A DNA stretch of 64,000 nucleotides. Source: Parus major (taxonomy: Eukaryota; Chordata; Aves; Passeriformes; Paridae). The position numbers were made by a program, and so were the translations under genes. The notes beneath the pieces were generated by a model that searched no databases, was not told the origin of the DNA, and saw nothing but the letters and a program-made list of their open reading frames with translations. Shown piece after piece: positions 1 to 13,946 of this stretch. The DNA lies in NCBI RefSeq assembly GCF_001522545.3, contig NC_031771.1:879282-943281 (forward strand). The letters run 5' to 3'. Positions within the stretch are counted from its first letter, which is position 1. The number at the start of each line of letters is the position of its first letter.

Positions 1-821
1 AACCCTCAGAAGAATTAGATTCGTTAAGTTCCACCAATACCTCAGGTGGATGGATAATGTTTAAACCCCCGACAAAAGGTCATTCTTACATTAAAGTAAT
101 GTAGCACTGAGCTGCAGTCAGCCCTATGGCTGATCTCGTTACTACCATGGAAAGTAAAGCCTTTATTAGTGGTGCAATCTCACAGGACAATTACCAAAGC
201 GATTACCTAATTCCATATTACTAATCTGTGGAGATAGAGCATGGAATTAGATTCCTGCTAATCCACAGAGGACCCTGTTATCTTGAGAAACTAACTTTGT
301 TCCACCCAAGCCTACATTAATTGCTTAATGTAGCTAGCAAAATGAAGAACATCAAACAGTCAAAGCGAAGCCTGAATGAATTAAGGCCTAACAACTCTAA
401 AAAGGCTCGCTCGTTAGACTAAGGAAGAATTGAACTTAATATCCAAAATGTTAAGTGAGCTTTCAGCTAATGTGAGTAGTGTACATCATGCAGTATTATA
501 AAATCGAGCTGCAATTCACTTTTGCTCTTAGCACAAGGACATGGTTGTGAGGAATTTGAAGGCATGTGCTGCTTGGATCCTGCTGATCATTCAGCTTCCA
601 TCCATAAGCAACTACAACAGCTACAGGATGGGTTACATGCCCTGAAAGAAGATAGTGACCCCATTGGAAGTTGGTTTGCCAGCTGGGGCATCACCGGATG
701 GTTGAAGTCTCTTGTGCTAGACGGGGGACGGACTTTAGTTATAATGTTAATTGAGATGACAGTCTAACTTGTGTGTTATCTTATCCAAAGCCTGGTTTGT
801 GCAAAAAGAGAAAGGGGGAAT
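1..821 (+). pseudogene. Decayed retroviral env (3' part) of an endogenous retrovirus
   Basis: This is the 3' end of an old endogenous retrovirus whose 5' part lies left of the window. The open frame 522-767 reads as the end of an Env transmembrane subunit. It has a CX6CC cysteine motif near its start, which is typical of gamma-type Env, then an amphipathic stretch, a Trp-rich segment and the start of a hydrophobic segment. Upstream, about 340-520, a basic stretch and a heptad-like stretch read in other frames and contain at least one stop and a one-base frameshift relative to 522-767. Bases 1-340 are full of stops; I assume they are surface-subunit remnants but cannot show it. A purine-rich tract at 805-820 just before the LTR fits a polypurine tract. 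The protein cannot be functional as it stands. Confidence 0.75.
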
Positions 822-1865
822 TGTTGCTATATTTTAGATACTAGTAAAGGCCTGTATGCACAAACCAGCCTTTGAAATAAGTCGTGATATTAAGGGCTAA
901 AATCCTTGAAACTTGCCTGCAGAAGAGAGAGTAAAGCAAAACAATATNNNNNNNNNNNNNNNNNNNNNNNNNNNNNNNNNNNNNNNNNNNNNNNNNNNNN
1001 NNNNNNNNNNNNNNNNNNNNNNNNNNNNNNNNNNNNNNNNNNNNNNNNNNNNNNNNNNNNNNNNNNNNNNNNNNNNNNNNNNNNNNNNNNNNNNNNNNNN
1101 NNNNNNNNNNNNNNNNNNNNNNNNNNNNNNNNNNNNNNNNNNNNNNNNNNNNNNNNNNNNNNNNNNNNNNNNNNNNNNNNNNNNNNNNNNNNNNNNNNNN
1201 NNNNNNNNNNNNNNNNNNNNNNNNNNNNNNNNNNNNNNNNNNNNNNNNNNNNNNNNNNNNNNNNNNNNNNNNNNNNNNNNNNNNNNNNNNNNNNNNNNNN
1301 NNNNNNNNNNNNNNNNNNNNNNNNNNNNNNNNNNNNNNNNNNNNNNNNNNNNNNNNNNNNNNNNNNNNNNNNNNNNNNNNNNNNNNNNNNNNNNNNNNNN
1401 NNNNNNNNNNNNNNNNNNNNNNNNNNNNNNNNNNNNNNNNNNNNNNNNNNNNNNNNNNNNNNNNNNNNNNNNNNNNNNNNNNNNNNNNNNNNNNNNNNNN
1501 NNNNNNNNNNNNNNNNNNNNNNNNNNNNNNNNNNNNNNNNNNNNNNNNNNNNNNNNNNNNNNNNNNNNNNNNNNNNNNNNNNNNNNNNNNNNNNNNNNNN
1601 NNNNNNNNNNNNNNNNNNNNNNNNNNNNNNNNNNNNNNNNNNNNNNNNNNNNNNNNNNNNNNNNNNNNNNNNNNNNNNNNNNNNNNNNNNNNNNNNNNNN
1701 NNNNNNNNNNNNNNNNNNNNNGGGGCTCTCTGTTCTGGACCTGACTTTGTTCCCATGCTGAATAAATGGTTTCATGAACGGGGGCCCGTCTCATTGGTGT
1801 TTGATGCTGGTCCCCAGAATCCTGCTGCTTCCCTGGACAAGATCCTGAGGTTGCTGGCCGCAACA
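822..1865 (+). mobile_element. 3' LTR of the endogenous retrovirus, interrupted by an assembly gap
   Basis: It begins TGTTGC directly after the polypurine tract and ends GCAACA, a perfect 6-bp terminal inverted repeat with the canonical TG...CA ends. An AATAAA signal near 1760 lies about 100 bp before the end, as expected for the R/U5 part. The middle (948-1721) is Ns, so the true length is unknown. Orientation matches the env remnant. The 5' LTR, and therefore the target-site duplication, is not in the window. Confidence 0.7.
948..1721. other. Assembly gap (774 N)
   Basis: Run of N inside the LTR. Every open frame crossing it is an artefact of reading through N. The gap probably reflects a repeat that could not be assembled. 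Confidence 1.
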
Positions 1866-1868
1866 AAA

Positions 1869-2445
1869 TGACCCCTCCCCACCAACTGGTCCGGGAAAGG
1901 AAAAAAATTCCTTGGAGAGAAGTGGAAAAAGCTGTCTATTTAACAGAAATTGAATAATATTAAATAATAAAACCTCTCACTGTTTGATGGGATGGCAAAT
2001 CTAGGAAGAAAAGTCCTTTTCATGTGGTATAGCTTGGCTCGCTCAGGTTCTTATCAGTCCTTTTGGTGCTGGAAAGTGCCGAGGCCCAGGCCCCAGTGGG
2101 CCACAGGCGTGAGCTCCCGGGGTTTGGCTGGGTGTTCAGTCCAGAGCAGGTTTGAACAGATCCAAGGAAAAAGGGGGAAAAAAAAGGTCCAGGGAACTCC
2201 TCTGCCTCAGCTAGCTAAAACTAACTAAAAGCCAGAGAGAAGCTCTGTCCCACTGTCTGTCCGTGCTGCAGACACCACAGTCCAGGAGCAGGATGTGTGG
2301 GAGTGATGTTTTTCCTTAACACAAACTGCGCGCTTCTTCTTCCCCCCACTCTCGCTCTCAGAGCCAGTCTTAAAGGTGCAGAACTTAATATATAACATAA
2401 ACCAGACTCTTGGGTATACCAGTATCATAAAGTCACCCCAGGACA
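1869..2445 (-). mobile_element. Solo LTR (ERVL-like), antisense
   Basis: Read on the - strand it starts TGTCCTGGGG and ends GGGGTCA, about 577 bp, with CpG- and purine-rich stretches in the middle. The start resembles common passerine ERVL-type LTRs (family recalled, not searched). It lies only 3 bp from the end of the previous LTR. I could not find a matching target-site duplication, so the left boundary is approximate. Confidence 0.55.
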
Positions 2446-5400
2446 ACTTCCCTCTAAACTTAAAGGAAACAAATTTAAGAGCAGGATAGTGTGGAGTTTT
2501 AATATGAGTGCATAGTCTAAAATAAAATACATTTTAAGCAGAAATCTGGAAAGTATTTTTTTTGTTTTGTTTTCTCCAGAGTTAAGTATGTCTCAAAAGG
2601 ACCGATGCAAATTCCTGGTAGAGTAATGTTCTGGCAATTAAAATAGGGGTAATTCAGATGCAATTTTTGTGTCAAGAGCTCTTGGGACTGCAGCTGGAGG
2701 CAAGCTTTTGTCTTATAGGTGGATGGTGTTTGCTGGGGAATCCAATTTGCCAGGCTTTGAAGAACTGCTATAATGGGATGCTATGATGACTTTAAACTAG
2801 TGTACTGCAGTTAATGAAGAAACAAGAAATGACTTATTTGTTATGAACAGAGATGATCCTAGAAGAGAAAAGTGAACAATACCAGCTCAGTATTAACCTA
2901 TTGTCTCACTTTTCTCCACCAAAAAATAAAGGTTGCTATTTTTTCTCTTAGCTTTTAGTTGAGAATGCACCAAGAGAACATCAGGTTACCATGGAAAGGC
3001 TTCAACATGAATAAGTATGACACTATTGATTAAACGACTCAGATCTTCAAAAATGATGACATCTGCTAGTTACAATGTTTGTTCCTCTGATTTTCTTGCC
3101 ATACTCAGCCAACTCAGTTAATTGTGTGTTAGCAGTAATTGTAGAACTGGGCCAAACTGTGATGCTTTCAATATTTTGGAGATGTAGGTGAAAGTTGTCC
3201 AGCTGATGGGATGAGGTTGCACAAGGGTGCTGCTTTCTGCTTTGATGAAGGTGTCACTTTGAAGGCTGCCTTTTAGTGTGATTCATTCAAAGCATTTCTA
3301 TTTTATTTCTGCCTGCAAAGACTTTGGATGCTAAGCAAAAAGTGTTTTTAAGCCTGAACAGGTTTTGTTGATACACAGAATGGGGACAGTAGAGAATGGA
3401 AATATAAGCATGACACAACTGAAATGTGCGTGAAAAACGAGGTTCACATGTTTTTTATAGAGTTTAAAAGTTTGATAGAAAGACAATTAGGAGAAAAAAT
3501 AAAGTATACAGATACGGCCGGTTGTCTCTGCATTCAGCTAAGAGAGCACACCTTACTAACAAAGGATTGTCCCTTAAAAACAGAATCCTGCTACATATCT
3601 ATAAATTCTCATACATATTCATACATTCTTCTTAAGTTTTTTGATGTCCCTTTGTTTAGTTCTTACCTTGCCCCCTTCCCAATAGATCAATCTTCTTGGC
3701 ACCACTGGGTTTTCTCTTCTGGTAAGGATGCAATAAATCTTCTTCTTGGAGGTCTTGGAGGACCAGATAATCTTAAGAATGCAGGGGGATCTCTGATTAT
3801 CTTTTCAGTCTCTGGGTTATATAAACAAAAAGTAGTTTGTGCTTTAATATGTTATAGCCTAACATATATGTATTATACAACTATTTCTAAATTTCATCAA
3901 TAACAGAAATAAAAGAAACTATATTAATACAACAAAGTTTTCTAACCTTATACATAACATTCATTATAATATTTGTGAAAAGCCAGTAATATAATATGAA
4001 CTGATAACGTGTAAACAAGCAACTGAGATACTGAACTGTTTCACTGGTTATGTGTTTTAGTACTCTCTGCTTTGAACGAAATTCACTTGGCACTCAGAGT
4101 CTGTAGCACAGAGTTTTGTCGTGCTAGATGCATCTATTTAATGACTCATACTTATGTGCTGTATCAAAAGGGGGAAAATATATAGAATAGAAGGCAAAAA
4201 AAAATTTATAAAAAATTATTATAGGATAGAAAAGAAAGGAGGCTTTAAAAAATGGAAAGAAGAAACCCTGGCATTTCTTAGTTGGCTGTTCATGTTTTAA
4301 TCCTCTTTAAGACACATGTGACCTCAGCTGGAAAACCTCTCACATTTTTCTATCTGTTGTAAAGCATTGCGCTTAGTGACAGTCATAAGAACCTTTAAAA
4401 ATCTCTGAGAAATTAAAAAATTTCTAGTCTCTCTCAGTGTCACTCTTCCTCCCTAGACTGGCATAATGGTACTGCTCAGTGACTTGGACCAAATGATAAA
4501 TACTAAGCCTACTTCTATATATATCAGTTAGTCTGTTCCAGGACTATTGGTTCAAAATGACACGTCAGAAATTGATGTGTGGATTTTAATGCCATTTTTG
4601 AAAAGAGACTTGAACAGAATTTTTATTTTTGAAGTGGAATTTAATAATTTGTAGTGTGTGCCAAAAAAACCATGCCCTGGATTTTCGCTGTTAAAGTAGT
4701 TCAGAGGAGTTACTAAAATTCCTGAAAGGACACAGCAAAACATAATGCTGAAAGCTTTCCCTCTTGAATGACTATAGGGGTAACAAATTAAACAAAAATA
4801 AAAGAAGGTGTCGTACAATAGATTATTTTATGCTGTCAAAGTTGAAGTAGGCTCATATATTGTTATTTTCAGTACTTTTCCAGATTAATTTTGGTTGTCT
4901 CGAGGAGCTGGATTTTACAGAGCTACAGACACAGGGTTATTGCAGTTTTTCTTTACTGCATGGGATCTTAAATATATTATCAGGAAATGTGGGCTGACTG
5001 AGAACACTAATAATATGGCTCATATGGTCTAACTGTATGGATTAACTGTGTGACAATGGTTTTAGACCTAAAAATGAAACTATTACCTTTCATAATTCAG
5101 AGGAAAGAACAACCTAGAAAGAAAGAAAATGGTCAGGTTTGGGTTTTTTATTTCACCATTAATTTTTTTATGCATTATCTATGAATAAGAACTGAACAGA
5201 ATAGCTGTCTGCTTCAAATGGTATTTTATGCTGAGCTCAGGTGAAGTTTATTTTAATCCCTTTGTTGCTATCGTAATATCTTTATTTTGCCTAAATTTTT
5301 AACACAGTTATACTGATGAAATTTGATGTTGTATGATTCCTTTCATATTGTGAGAAATGAAATGCGTAACTGTTTGGAAACACCAATCAAATAATGTATC

Positions 5401-8400
5401 TTTACTCAAATCTCATCAATTATGAGCACTTGGGTTTTTCTGTGTATAAATGCTTCAGATTGATTGTGAGTAAACCTGGTAAACCTATAAAAATTGAATG
5501 AATGGTAAAACTTGGAAAATATATATGAAAAGATGTATTTTATCTGATGTTTGTGAGATGATATGTCAGGAATTAAGTACGAGGGTGTATTTTGTCTTAC
5601 CAAGCTATCACTCTTAATGAAACCTTTTTATTCATGCTGACAGACTCTTTCTTCTTCTTAATTTATTTCCAGATCCTAACTAGTATTAATGAATTCAGTG
5701 ACAATTTTAAAACTGTGTTTTTTAAATGTAAGTGTGGTATCTCTAGTTTCATGTACTGCTTCTCTATCAACTGAAAAGGTCATCTCTAAAATTCACGTGT
5801 GTGTACATTCGAAAGAAATTTAGTTTTTCCTTGTAAAATGTTCCAATGAGAGTGATTCAAAAGCATCCTGGAAAGTGAGTCATCAAAAACAGAGGAAAAG
5901 CATCTTGAGAATATAACCTTGAGAAGTCTGGAGACCTGGTCCACAAATCCTACTGCCACTAAATTTTTGATGGCAAATAATAAAACCCAGTGCAAAGGTT
6001 GAGTTGTATTTGAAATTATATTTTAAAATGAACTAACAGTAAACCAGTATCTTACTGCACTTAGATGACCCTTAAAGCAAGTGCTGAATGAAAGATAAAA
6101 CTTACAAAGAGACAATATATGAATGGAAACAGCCATGAATGCAAATAAATTTCTGTAATTTGAGATCAGAAGAGGAGCATGGAAGAAGAAAAGCCATGCA
6201 GAGAAAGTTAAGTACTGAGCATGACTGTAAAGACATGACTTAATTTCAAATACCAGAGATGTGCTGCACTTTGTTATCAGGCTACTGTGCAAGTCTGACT
6301 GGTTCAGCTGGCACTTAGGTAAGAAGGATATTGTAGTAACTGAGAGGTTTAAACTGCACATCTGTCTTGTCCCAAGGAAAAAAAACCATCCTTTTCTCAA
6401 TGTGATGAGTATTGCCATATAGATACTTTTTTAATTCCTGAACAGGCACAAGGGCACATCATCCATTCTCTGTTAAAATATATAGAGTAGTCTGTCAGCA
6501 AGTTGCAGAGGAAGGAACAAGAAGTTCATTCATAGTTGCACACTCCCTGGTGTGCCAAAATTTCACTCTCTGGGTGACAGTTGAGCACCTGGATATAAAT
6601 TTTCATGGAAGAAACAAAGCAGTGTGTGTATGGTTTTGTTCACAGATTTTTTAATTTTTATTTTTTGTCCTTTTGGGACTTATTTTCAGAACAAAATAGT
6701 GACAGATTTCCTTTTAACCCAGCAAACTTTAGTTGTTACAGCTCATTATGTGTTTTGTGGTGCTGAGCTATGAATCTGCTACTTCAATTACAGAAACTGC
6801 CAACACACATACAAAAATCCAGAACATAGAGGCTAAACCATTCCTGCTTTTTATCTTTGGAATTACTTTTACATACTCTGACAGTTTTCCCTTATAAACA
6901 AAATGTAGTAACTAACAGATACAGTTAAGGAATGCAAAACAACTAATGCAAAACTTTGCTATCAAAATAGAGAAGAAAACTACTTTTTCAAACCTGAAGT
7001 TGGCACAATTCCTGGCTTTTCTCTTCACCCTTCCCTTTGCTCTTCACACTCACGAGTAATTAATTATCAGAAGGGAAGAAGAGGAATTAAATGCAAGATC
7101 ATGCAAGTGAAAATAAAAATGTGTGAGTCTTACCCCAAGATGAAGTCACTTATTAGGAGATCCTGAAATTTATAACAATGGATTTTGCATATCTGGATAG
7201 ATAAGGTAGAATAAGCTCAGAAGATAAAAATAAAAGAGTGTATGTAAAAGGGTCTCTGAAATTTGCATAGGTTCCCAAATACACGGCTGCCATGCAGAAG
7301 CCAAAAGGAAAGGGAACACTTACAGAAAAACTGGTCTTTGTACTCTTCATGGGGAGATGAAGGGAGAGTTAGAAAGATGGACTGTGAGAGCATCGTTTTT
7401 CATTTCCAATTTTTTTAACAGAACAATTGTCAGGAGTTGGAATTTCTATTTTGTTGCCCAGTGTGTTCAGAATAGCTCTTGTCAGGAGAAGCAGTATTGG
7501 AAATATAATGAGAAATACATTATAGAAAATAAAATTCATTACTACTTTGACCTTTCAGTCCTTTACACTGTGCTTCATGGTGACATCCTCCATTTTGTGA
7601 AGGATAGCTGTCCATACAAAGAGGAGAGCATTTCAAAAAGCTCCCTACTCTGGTTATGGGATTTGTTGGGATTTCTGGATTACTGCCTCTTCTATTCTCT
7701 CTTCATGATAAAGAAGCAATGAAGCCTTTCCCATTTGGAAGGGGAGGACCAGTGGAGGAGGAGAATCAGAGAAATTACTCCCTAATTACCTCTTGTATTA
7801 AAATACCTTGTATTTTAATGATATTGCTTATTCTCGCTCTGCTTTGAGAAAAATAGAAATTCCTGTCTTTGGACTCTGAGTTGACTCTGCTCTGGAAAGC
7901 AGGAGCAGCACCAATTCCAAAAGGCAATCTGGGAACTGCTGTCTCCTCTGCAATATTCCTGCTTGTCTGTGCACTGGTGTGGACACACAAAGCTGGCTCA
8001 GCTGTCTGGTCATGTTTTCCTCCTCCAATGTGCAGAACTGGCATAGCCTGAGGGGCAGGCAGGACAGAGAAAGATCTGCATTAAGCTGCTTTGTTTGGTG
8101 AAGGTTTAGTTGAGCTATCTGGGATAATGATGGGTATCTGGATCAAAGAGTGAATTATACATTATTCATGAAGATTCACTGAAACGTGGGGCATTCACTG
8201 CCACCTGGAAAGGGGCATGAAAAAATATGGAAAGTAAGAAAAAATTCAAATGGGAATGGCTCCTACTTCAGTTCAGACTTTACTGAATGCATGCTTTCAG
8301 GTGGAAAAAAAGGGTGAGAAATAAAGATCAAAAACTAAAATAAAGCAACAATTAGTGGCAAGATATCCTTATGTAGCAGATTCATTGCTATCATGTCTGA

Positions 8401-8466
8401 GTAGAGGCCTTTAAATGTTGACATGATTTCTGAACCTGAGAGAATTTCAAGCTCTCAGGGACTGAC
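2446..8466. other. AT-rich intergenic DNA, no gene seen
   Basis: No splice-bounded or conserved-looking coding segment was recognised on either strand. The longest open frame (3424-3903, 159 codons) has low-complexity, Ser/Leu/Phe/Tyr-rich composition and no recognisable domain; I treat it as chance. No recognisable CR1 or LTR was found here. Confidence 0.6.
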
Positions 8467-8740
8467 TGTTCCCAAGGGAAAATCTTGAGAACCTTTTCTC
8501 ACTCAAGGATTATTTGTGTAAATAAGGCATTACTTTCCCAAAACAAGACACAGGTGTTTTAAGAGTGTTGTCTCTCTTGTCCCACCAATGGGATGAGGAC
8601 GGTGTTGTACCTTCTACCAATCAGGATGATCTGACCAGAACAGCTTATAAATAGGGTTCTGAAAGCCTGCAATAAAGGCTTTATTTTGCCTCACAAAAAG
8701 CAGCTGCTGTGTGTGTGATTTCTGGGAACCCTCGCAATAC
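8467..8740 (+). mobile_element. Probable solo LTR (ERV1-like)
   Basis: The arrangement is LTR-like: two CCAAT motifs (about 8584 and 8619), a TATAAATA box near 8646, an AATAAAGG poly(A) signal near 8672, then about 65 bp ending GCAATA. The start at TGTTCCC (8467) is a guess and no target-site duplication was found, so both ends are approximate. Confidence 0.5.
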
Positions 8741-9317
8741 TTCGTGTGCTCTAGTGACATTTAAATATACGTTATTTTCAGGAAACTGAACTGGGCTATT
8801 TTCCTTACTTTCTCTGAAGGGTTTTATAATTATTTTATAATTATTGAAGATAATTATTAACAAAATGTGTACTCAGATGATTAATGTAATCTTTCTGCTT
8901 AACCTATACTCCTATCCAAGTAAACATTTATTTCTTGTTTAAATTAAGAACAAATAAAAGCCTACATTGTGTAACCTGAAGAAAAATTGAAACAGGATCA
9001 GCTCAAGTTTTCCTCAACTTAAATTTCTGTGGTATTTTGACCTATTCTGCGTGAACACTGTGTAAGTGTTCACATGATTTAGAGTGCAGCATCTGTCTAT
9101 ACTCCCTCTCTGCAACCCTTCTGTCTACCACAGAATATCTTTTACAGGGAGGTGTTGTGCTACTTGAAAATGACCACAGTTAAATTGGTGTGCTGTTTTA
9201 ACTCAAGTACAATCTGTATTTTGATTCCGCAGGTGAGTACTCAGTACAGGAGGTATCTATATATTCAGGGTTGTATACTCAAGGGGAGGGCCATTTCAGT
9301 GTGGGACAGGTTATGCA

Positions 9318-9429
9318 CTGAGAAGGATTTGCTTTAGCTATAGAGATAACTGACTAGATATGTTTTCTACTCTCTGAGAAGGATTTGCTTTAGCTATAGA
9401 GATAACTGACTAGATATGTTTTCTACTCT
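9318..9429. repeat. Perfect 56-bp tandem duplication (2 copies)
   Basis: Copies at 9318-9373 and 9374-9429 are identical over all 56 bp, and the match stops right after the second copy. The lack of any divergence suggests a recent duplication, or an assembly artefact. Confidence 0.95.
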
Positions 9430-12400
9430 GTATATTAGCTCCAGATTTCAGCTGTGTATGTGTGTTAAAGGATGAGTGAGAGTCTTTTATCCTAGTGAAT
9501 CGTTCTCTGCAACCATCCCCTGTGAGAGGACTGTTAGGGCCCTGCAGCCTCTAGAAAAATGTGAACAATACTGATTATATTAATTTATTTAAGGCAAGAG
9601 CCCTCAAATTGTGCTTTCTTAAAGAGTCCTCTCAACTCTCCTCTTTGAAATGCAAGCAAGGTTAACGAAGAAGAATAAAACTCTGAGGTTAGTGTCCATT
9701 TTGTTGTAAAACAGCCTATGATAAAAGTAGAAACATTTCATAGGCAAGCCTCCTCTCTTAATCTTCCAACTAGATTGAAAAATCTGGAAGTGGTGCATTA
9801 TACATAGAGTGGAGCTGTTGACTCTTTCTAAGTTTATATGTGAAGCATGAGTTTGAAATGTGCTTAGAAATCCATGTCAGTACTTTTTGTTGTCTTGGAG
9901 ACTGAGCTTCTCAGGATCTGGGTAAATGGTACCTCTTCACAAATGTGCGGAGGGGGAAGAGGGCATATTTCTGGCATGGTTGCTGTTTTGCATGAAATTT
10001 TAAAGTCTAGAAGAAGCAACTCAGAAATACTCTATCAAGCCCACATAGTGTCCATCTGCCATACATTGGCTTCTTAATCTTATAACTGAATGTCACAAAA
10101 CATTGTAAAACTACTATGCTTGAATAGGTAGTGCCGCTGAAGACTAGATTGTGAATGTGGAAAATAGGAACTCTGTTTTCAAAGTAAAAACAGAGGCTGA
10201 CTAAACCTCTCAGGAATACCATACGGGAGACCCTTCCTCTTTCTTCACTGACCTATCTGTGGGGTGTGTGTGGGAGTTTTGGATACAGTGACTGTCTGTG
10301 CCAACCCGAGTGGGTTTCTCAAGAGATGCTTTGGACTGGTAGCAGCAACAAACACTGTTACAGCTGACCTCAGCAGTAAAATGCTCCTCTTTATTGAAGT
10401 GTGGGAATGACATACAGAGATGCACTAGTACAAACTGCTGAAGCACCTTGGCGGTGCTCCAAGCATGTGGTTTTTCTGATGAAGTTATTAATACTTCAAG
10501 AAGACAAAGTATGTGTATTTGGATGCCAATAAAATGATTCCCTGTAGGATCCACAGGCTGCACTTCAATGCTAAACTGCTATGACTGTGTGAGTGATTGA
10601 CTGCCAGTCACCACTGAAATATTTCTGGGCGTGTACGTGGTTTTGCTTATCTGCAGGTTAAATCCCTTCTTGTGGTAAACTCTGTCACTGCTTCAACCCT
10701 TAACTGAGATGCTTCTGTCCATCTCTGTAGATGGAGGTGCTGTGCCATTGCTACTAAAGAAGCCCTGACCACCCCACAGCTCATTGACTGAAGCCTGACC
10801 TTGCTGCATTCATGACCTGCACAGTGCCCCAACCAAGCTTTGTTTGGTCTCCAGACAAAAAAATCTACATTAAATGGACCAAAAAGGAAGAAGTGTGAGT
10901 ATTGCTGCATGTGGTAATTGAGAAAGGAATGAGAACAAAATGGGATCTACAATTCCCATTACAATTATTCTTGGGTAAGGGTGTAGTTTTCTGCTTAAGA
11001 AAAATCAAATAACTTTGTATATATTCTCTATCTAGTCCAAATTGGATGCAGCAGAAGGAGAATGAGCTTGTTTAATCTGGTGGTATATACAGGTGACCTT
11101 CTGTTAAGGGTTGAAGTAAGGAACTGGGCTTCAGATTAAGACAAGGGATCTGAAAGATTTCCCCATTTAGTGGTCAGTAAATTAAAACTTTGCTTAAGTT
11201 CTTGAATTCTCCTCTCCAAGATTTTGCATAGATTCTTTTCATAACAGAATTCAGCATCTGAATCTACCAGTCACACCTGTGAACTGGGATAAGTATCATT
11301 AACCCTTTTAAAAAAAGAAAGATATAATTAGTAGTGGGAAACTGTGATTCACAGAAAGTTCAGCACCTGATCAAATAGAAGAGTAATCCAAATGGATGAT
11401 GATACTGTAGAAATTGTATGAAAAATAAGATAAAAATGATTATGGAGCTGCTAAAGGATAGCAAGGATAAATTTGACAATCTCTGTAGTTGTATGTTTTC
11501 TTCACATTACAAGCTTTTTATCTATTGTGAAGAATCCTCCCACAAAAAAATGGGGAAATGGTATAGAAAACATTCTCAGTGCTAATCCTGTCTCTATTTG
11601 AGTTTTTCAAAGATTTTTTTTTTCTGAAGCGCCAATTAATTCTCTTCACATGCCCAGCCTAACTTGAGTCATCTGAAGTAAAATCCTGATTTGCTGAAGC
11701 TGCCAGCAGTCTTGCCATCATGCCAGGTATCTGGCACATGCAGTTTTAATGGAAATTTACCCTGAGGTATTGATTTCTTGAGTGCCGTGGGTTATCTCAG
11801 TGTTTGCATCCAAAAGCTTTGGAAAAATAATATGGGGACTCTGAAAGTTGTTGTCTCATTCTGCTAATGAGAAATGCAAACACAGAAAGCTCAAGAATAT
11901 TTATGTACAGCATTGCTTAGGTTATGATTACATATATCCTGAATATAAAAAATTAGGTGGTATAAAATACACTCATATTTTCACATCCACAGGGCTTCAG
12001 TAAGAATTTGCTTTCTCTCATGTGGAGCTTTCATGCTTGATACCAGGTGCTAATGATTCCTGTCTGCTTAAAATAGACCCATTAAACAATTAAACCATTC
12101 AGCCAAGTTCATCTTTTGAAATAGAACTTTAATAGTGAGAAAAAATAGGAGGGATTTCTAAAATCCTTTTTTCTTTCCTTCTTTTCCAGCTGAAAATTGA
12201 CTGGCAGCTATCAGCAAATTGAAGACAGGGAAACTTTCAGAAGCATTTGCTTTCTAAGCTGCTGTTGCCTGCAGTCTTCTTGATACCAGAATTTTATTTG
12301 CTTCCTGCATTTTGTTGGAAGCTTTTGACTGAGAATACAAGAAAAAAGTATTTGAATTGCTTTTGGATTTCTTACAGAGGTTTTATCTTATTTTTAAAAT

Positions 12401-13894
12401 CTGTGAGCTGGATGTGCATTTCATTCCTTCTCATTTTTCCTTTTGCTGCTGAATATGTTTGTATCCAGCACAAAGTGGAATGCAAAATAATTGAGTAATT
12501 TGTAATACTGAATATTAATACTGAAAATAACACAACCCCCAATATTCTCAGCAGTTCCATTTGTAACTCAAGATTTGACCTGTAGTAGAGATAACAAAGT
12601 ATTTTGATATTATCAGAGTTCTGTTTGCATTAAAACTTTAAAAATCTGTCCCAATCTGCTGAGATTTTTACTTCATGATGATTTATTCTCAATGACACCT
12701 TAGTTTTCAAATGCTTGTAGATTCCCTCCCCCCCGCCCCCAACTAGTTAAATTCTTTTTCAACACTGCAATAGGAGCTAAATTCCTCACTCAAATCTTCT
12801 CAATGCTAGATTATCTACATGAAACAAATACTTTTAGGTGTTTTCCCATCCTTTGATATTTGAAACCAGACTACTGCCTTTCTACAAGGCTGCTTTCTGA
12901 AGCTCACAAACAAGTTGGCATTATACACAGAAGACTCCAATCAGTTTTCTAAACAACATTTTTCATGCCATGCCACCCACGTGTAAGAGTTTGGGGCTTT
13001 CCTCACCTCTCCAGTCTTGCTGTACTTCCTCTTTTTTTCCCATGTCTCCAGTCACCATGGCAATATGTGGCTGAAGGCTTGGCATGTGACTCTTTGGATT
13101 TGTTCGATGCAAAAAGCTGATAGACAAATGCCTGGAAAAATTTCTGCATCTAGAAATTGTTTTTTGTGGGCTTGAGAATTGGGAACTCAAGTTCAGGATT
13201 GAACTTTAGGTCCTTCTCTTTGCTGCATTTGTTTTAGCATTACCATGAAGGTGAATGCTTTGTGTGCGTTTTGTAGCATTCCCCAGGGGGAATATGAAAA
13301 TTGTAGCTTCTTTGGAAAGATAAAGCTGTGTCCTGATGTTGGCAAAAACTCAGTGTGATAAATGGGGGTAACAGTCAGGTGTGTTCAGCCTGAGGTACTG
13401 AGGTATTGTTATTCCCTGTGATTCTCAAGCACTGAGAAGAGAGGTGCAGCTGGCGAAGGTTATTCACACTGTGACAGGCCACTGGTGGCATTCAGGCAAC
13501 CAGTCTGGGTTGCTGAATCTTCTGGCTGATGCTTTAGCTCTTTGCAGGGTATAGGTGTAGGACTTGTAGGCTTTTCTGGTAAGGATTTTTGTTTGGATCA
13601 GGGCTGGTGGTGAGATTCAAAAGGAAACTCTTTCACAGTGATGATCTCAGTTATTCTCTAAAATGTTTGTTCAGGAGAAAATGTCTATGAATTGGAAAAA
13701 AAAACCCAACCAGAGGGAAACGAAATAAAAAGGCTATGCACAATGCCAGATGCCATTAGAGGATGAAAGTTTGTTTTCAGAACATGTTTTTTAGAAACTT
13801 CAAATAATGTCATCAGTCTAAAGAAAATTGCACCTTTTACCTTTTCTGTTCTGCTTTTAGAGTGATTTTTTATGGAAGAATGGGGCTGTTCTGA

Positions 13895-13946
13895 GTGTTG
13901 GATACTGAGCATTGTTTGCTGTGTTGGACACTGAGCAATGTTTGTT
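13895..13946. repeat. Degenerate 26-bp tandem repeat (2 copies)
   Basis: Two adjacent units beginning GTGTTGGA differ at a few positions, and a partial third unit follows. A simple local duplication. Confidence 0.8.

Noticed and set aside
841..1871. Several long open frames across 948-1721
   Set aside because: Their length comes entirely from N in the assembly gap.
3424..3903. 159-codon open frame on the + strand
   Set aside because: Low-complexity, Phe/Ser/Leu-rich composition, no domain, no splice context; likely chance in AT-rich DNA.
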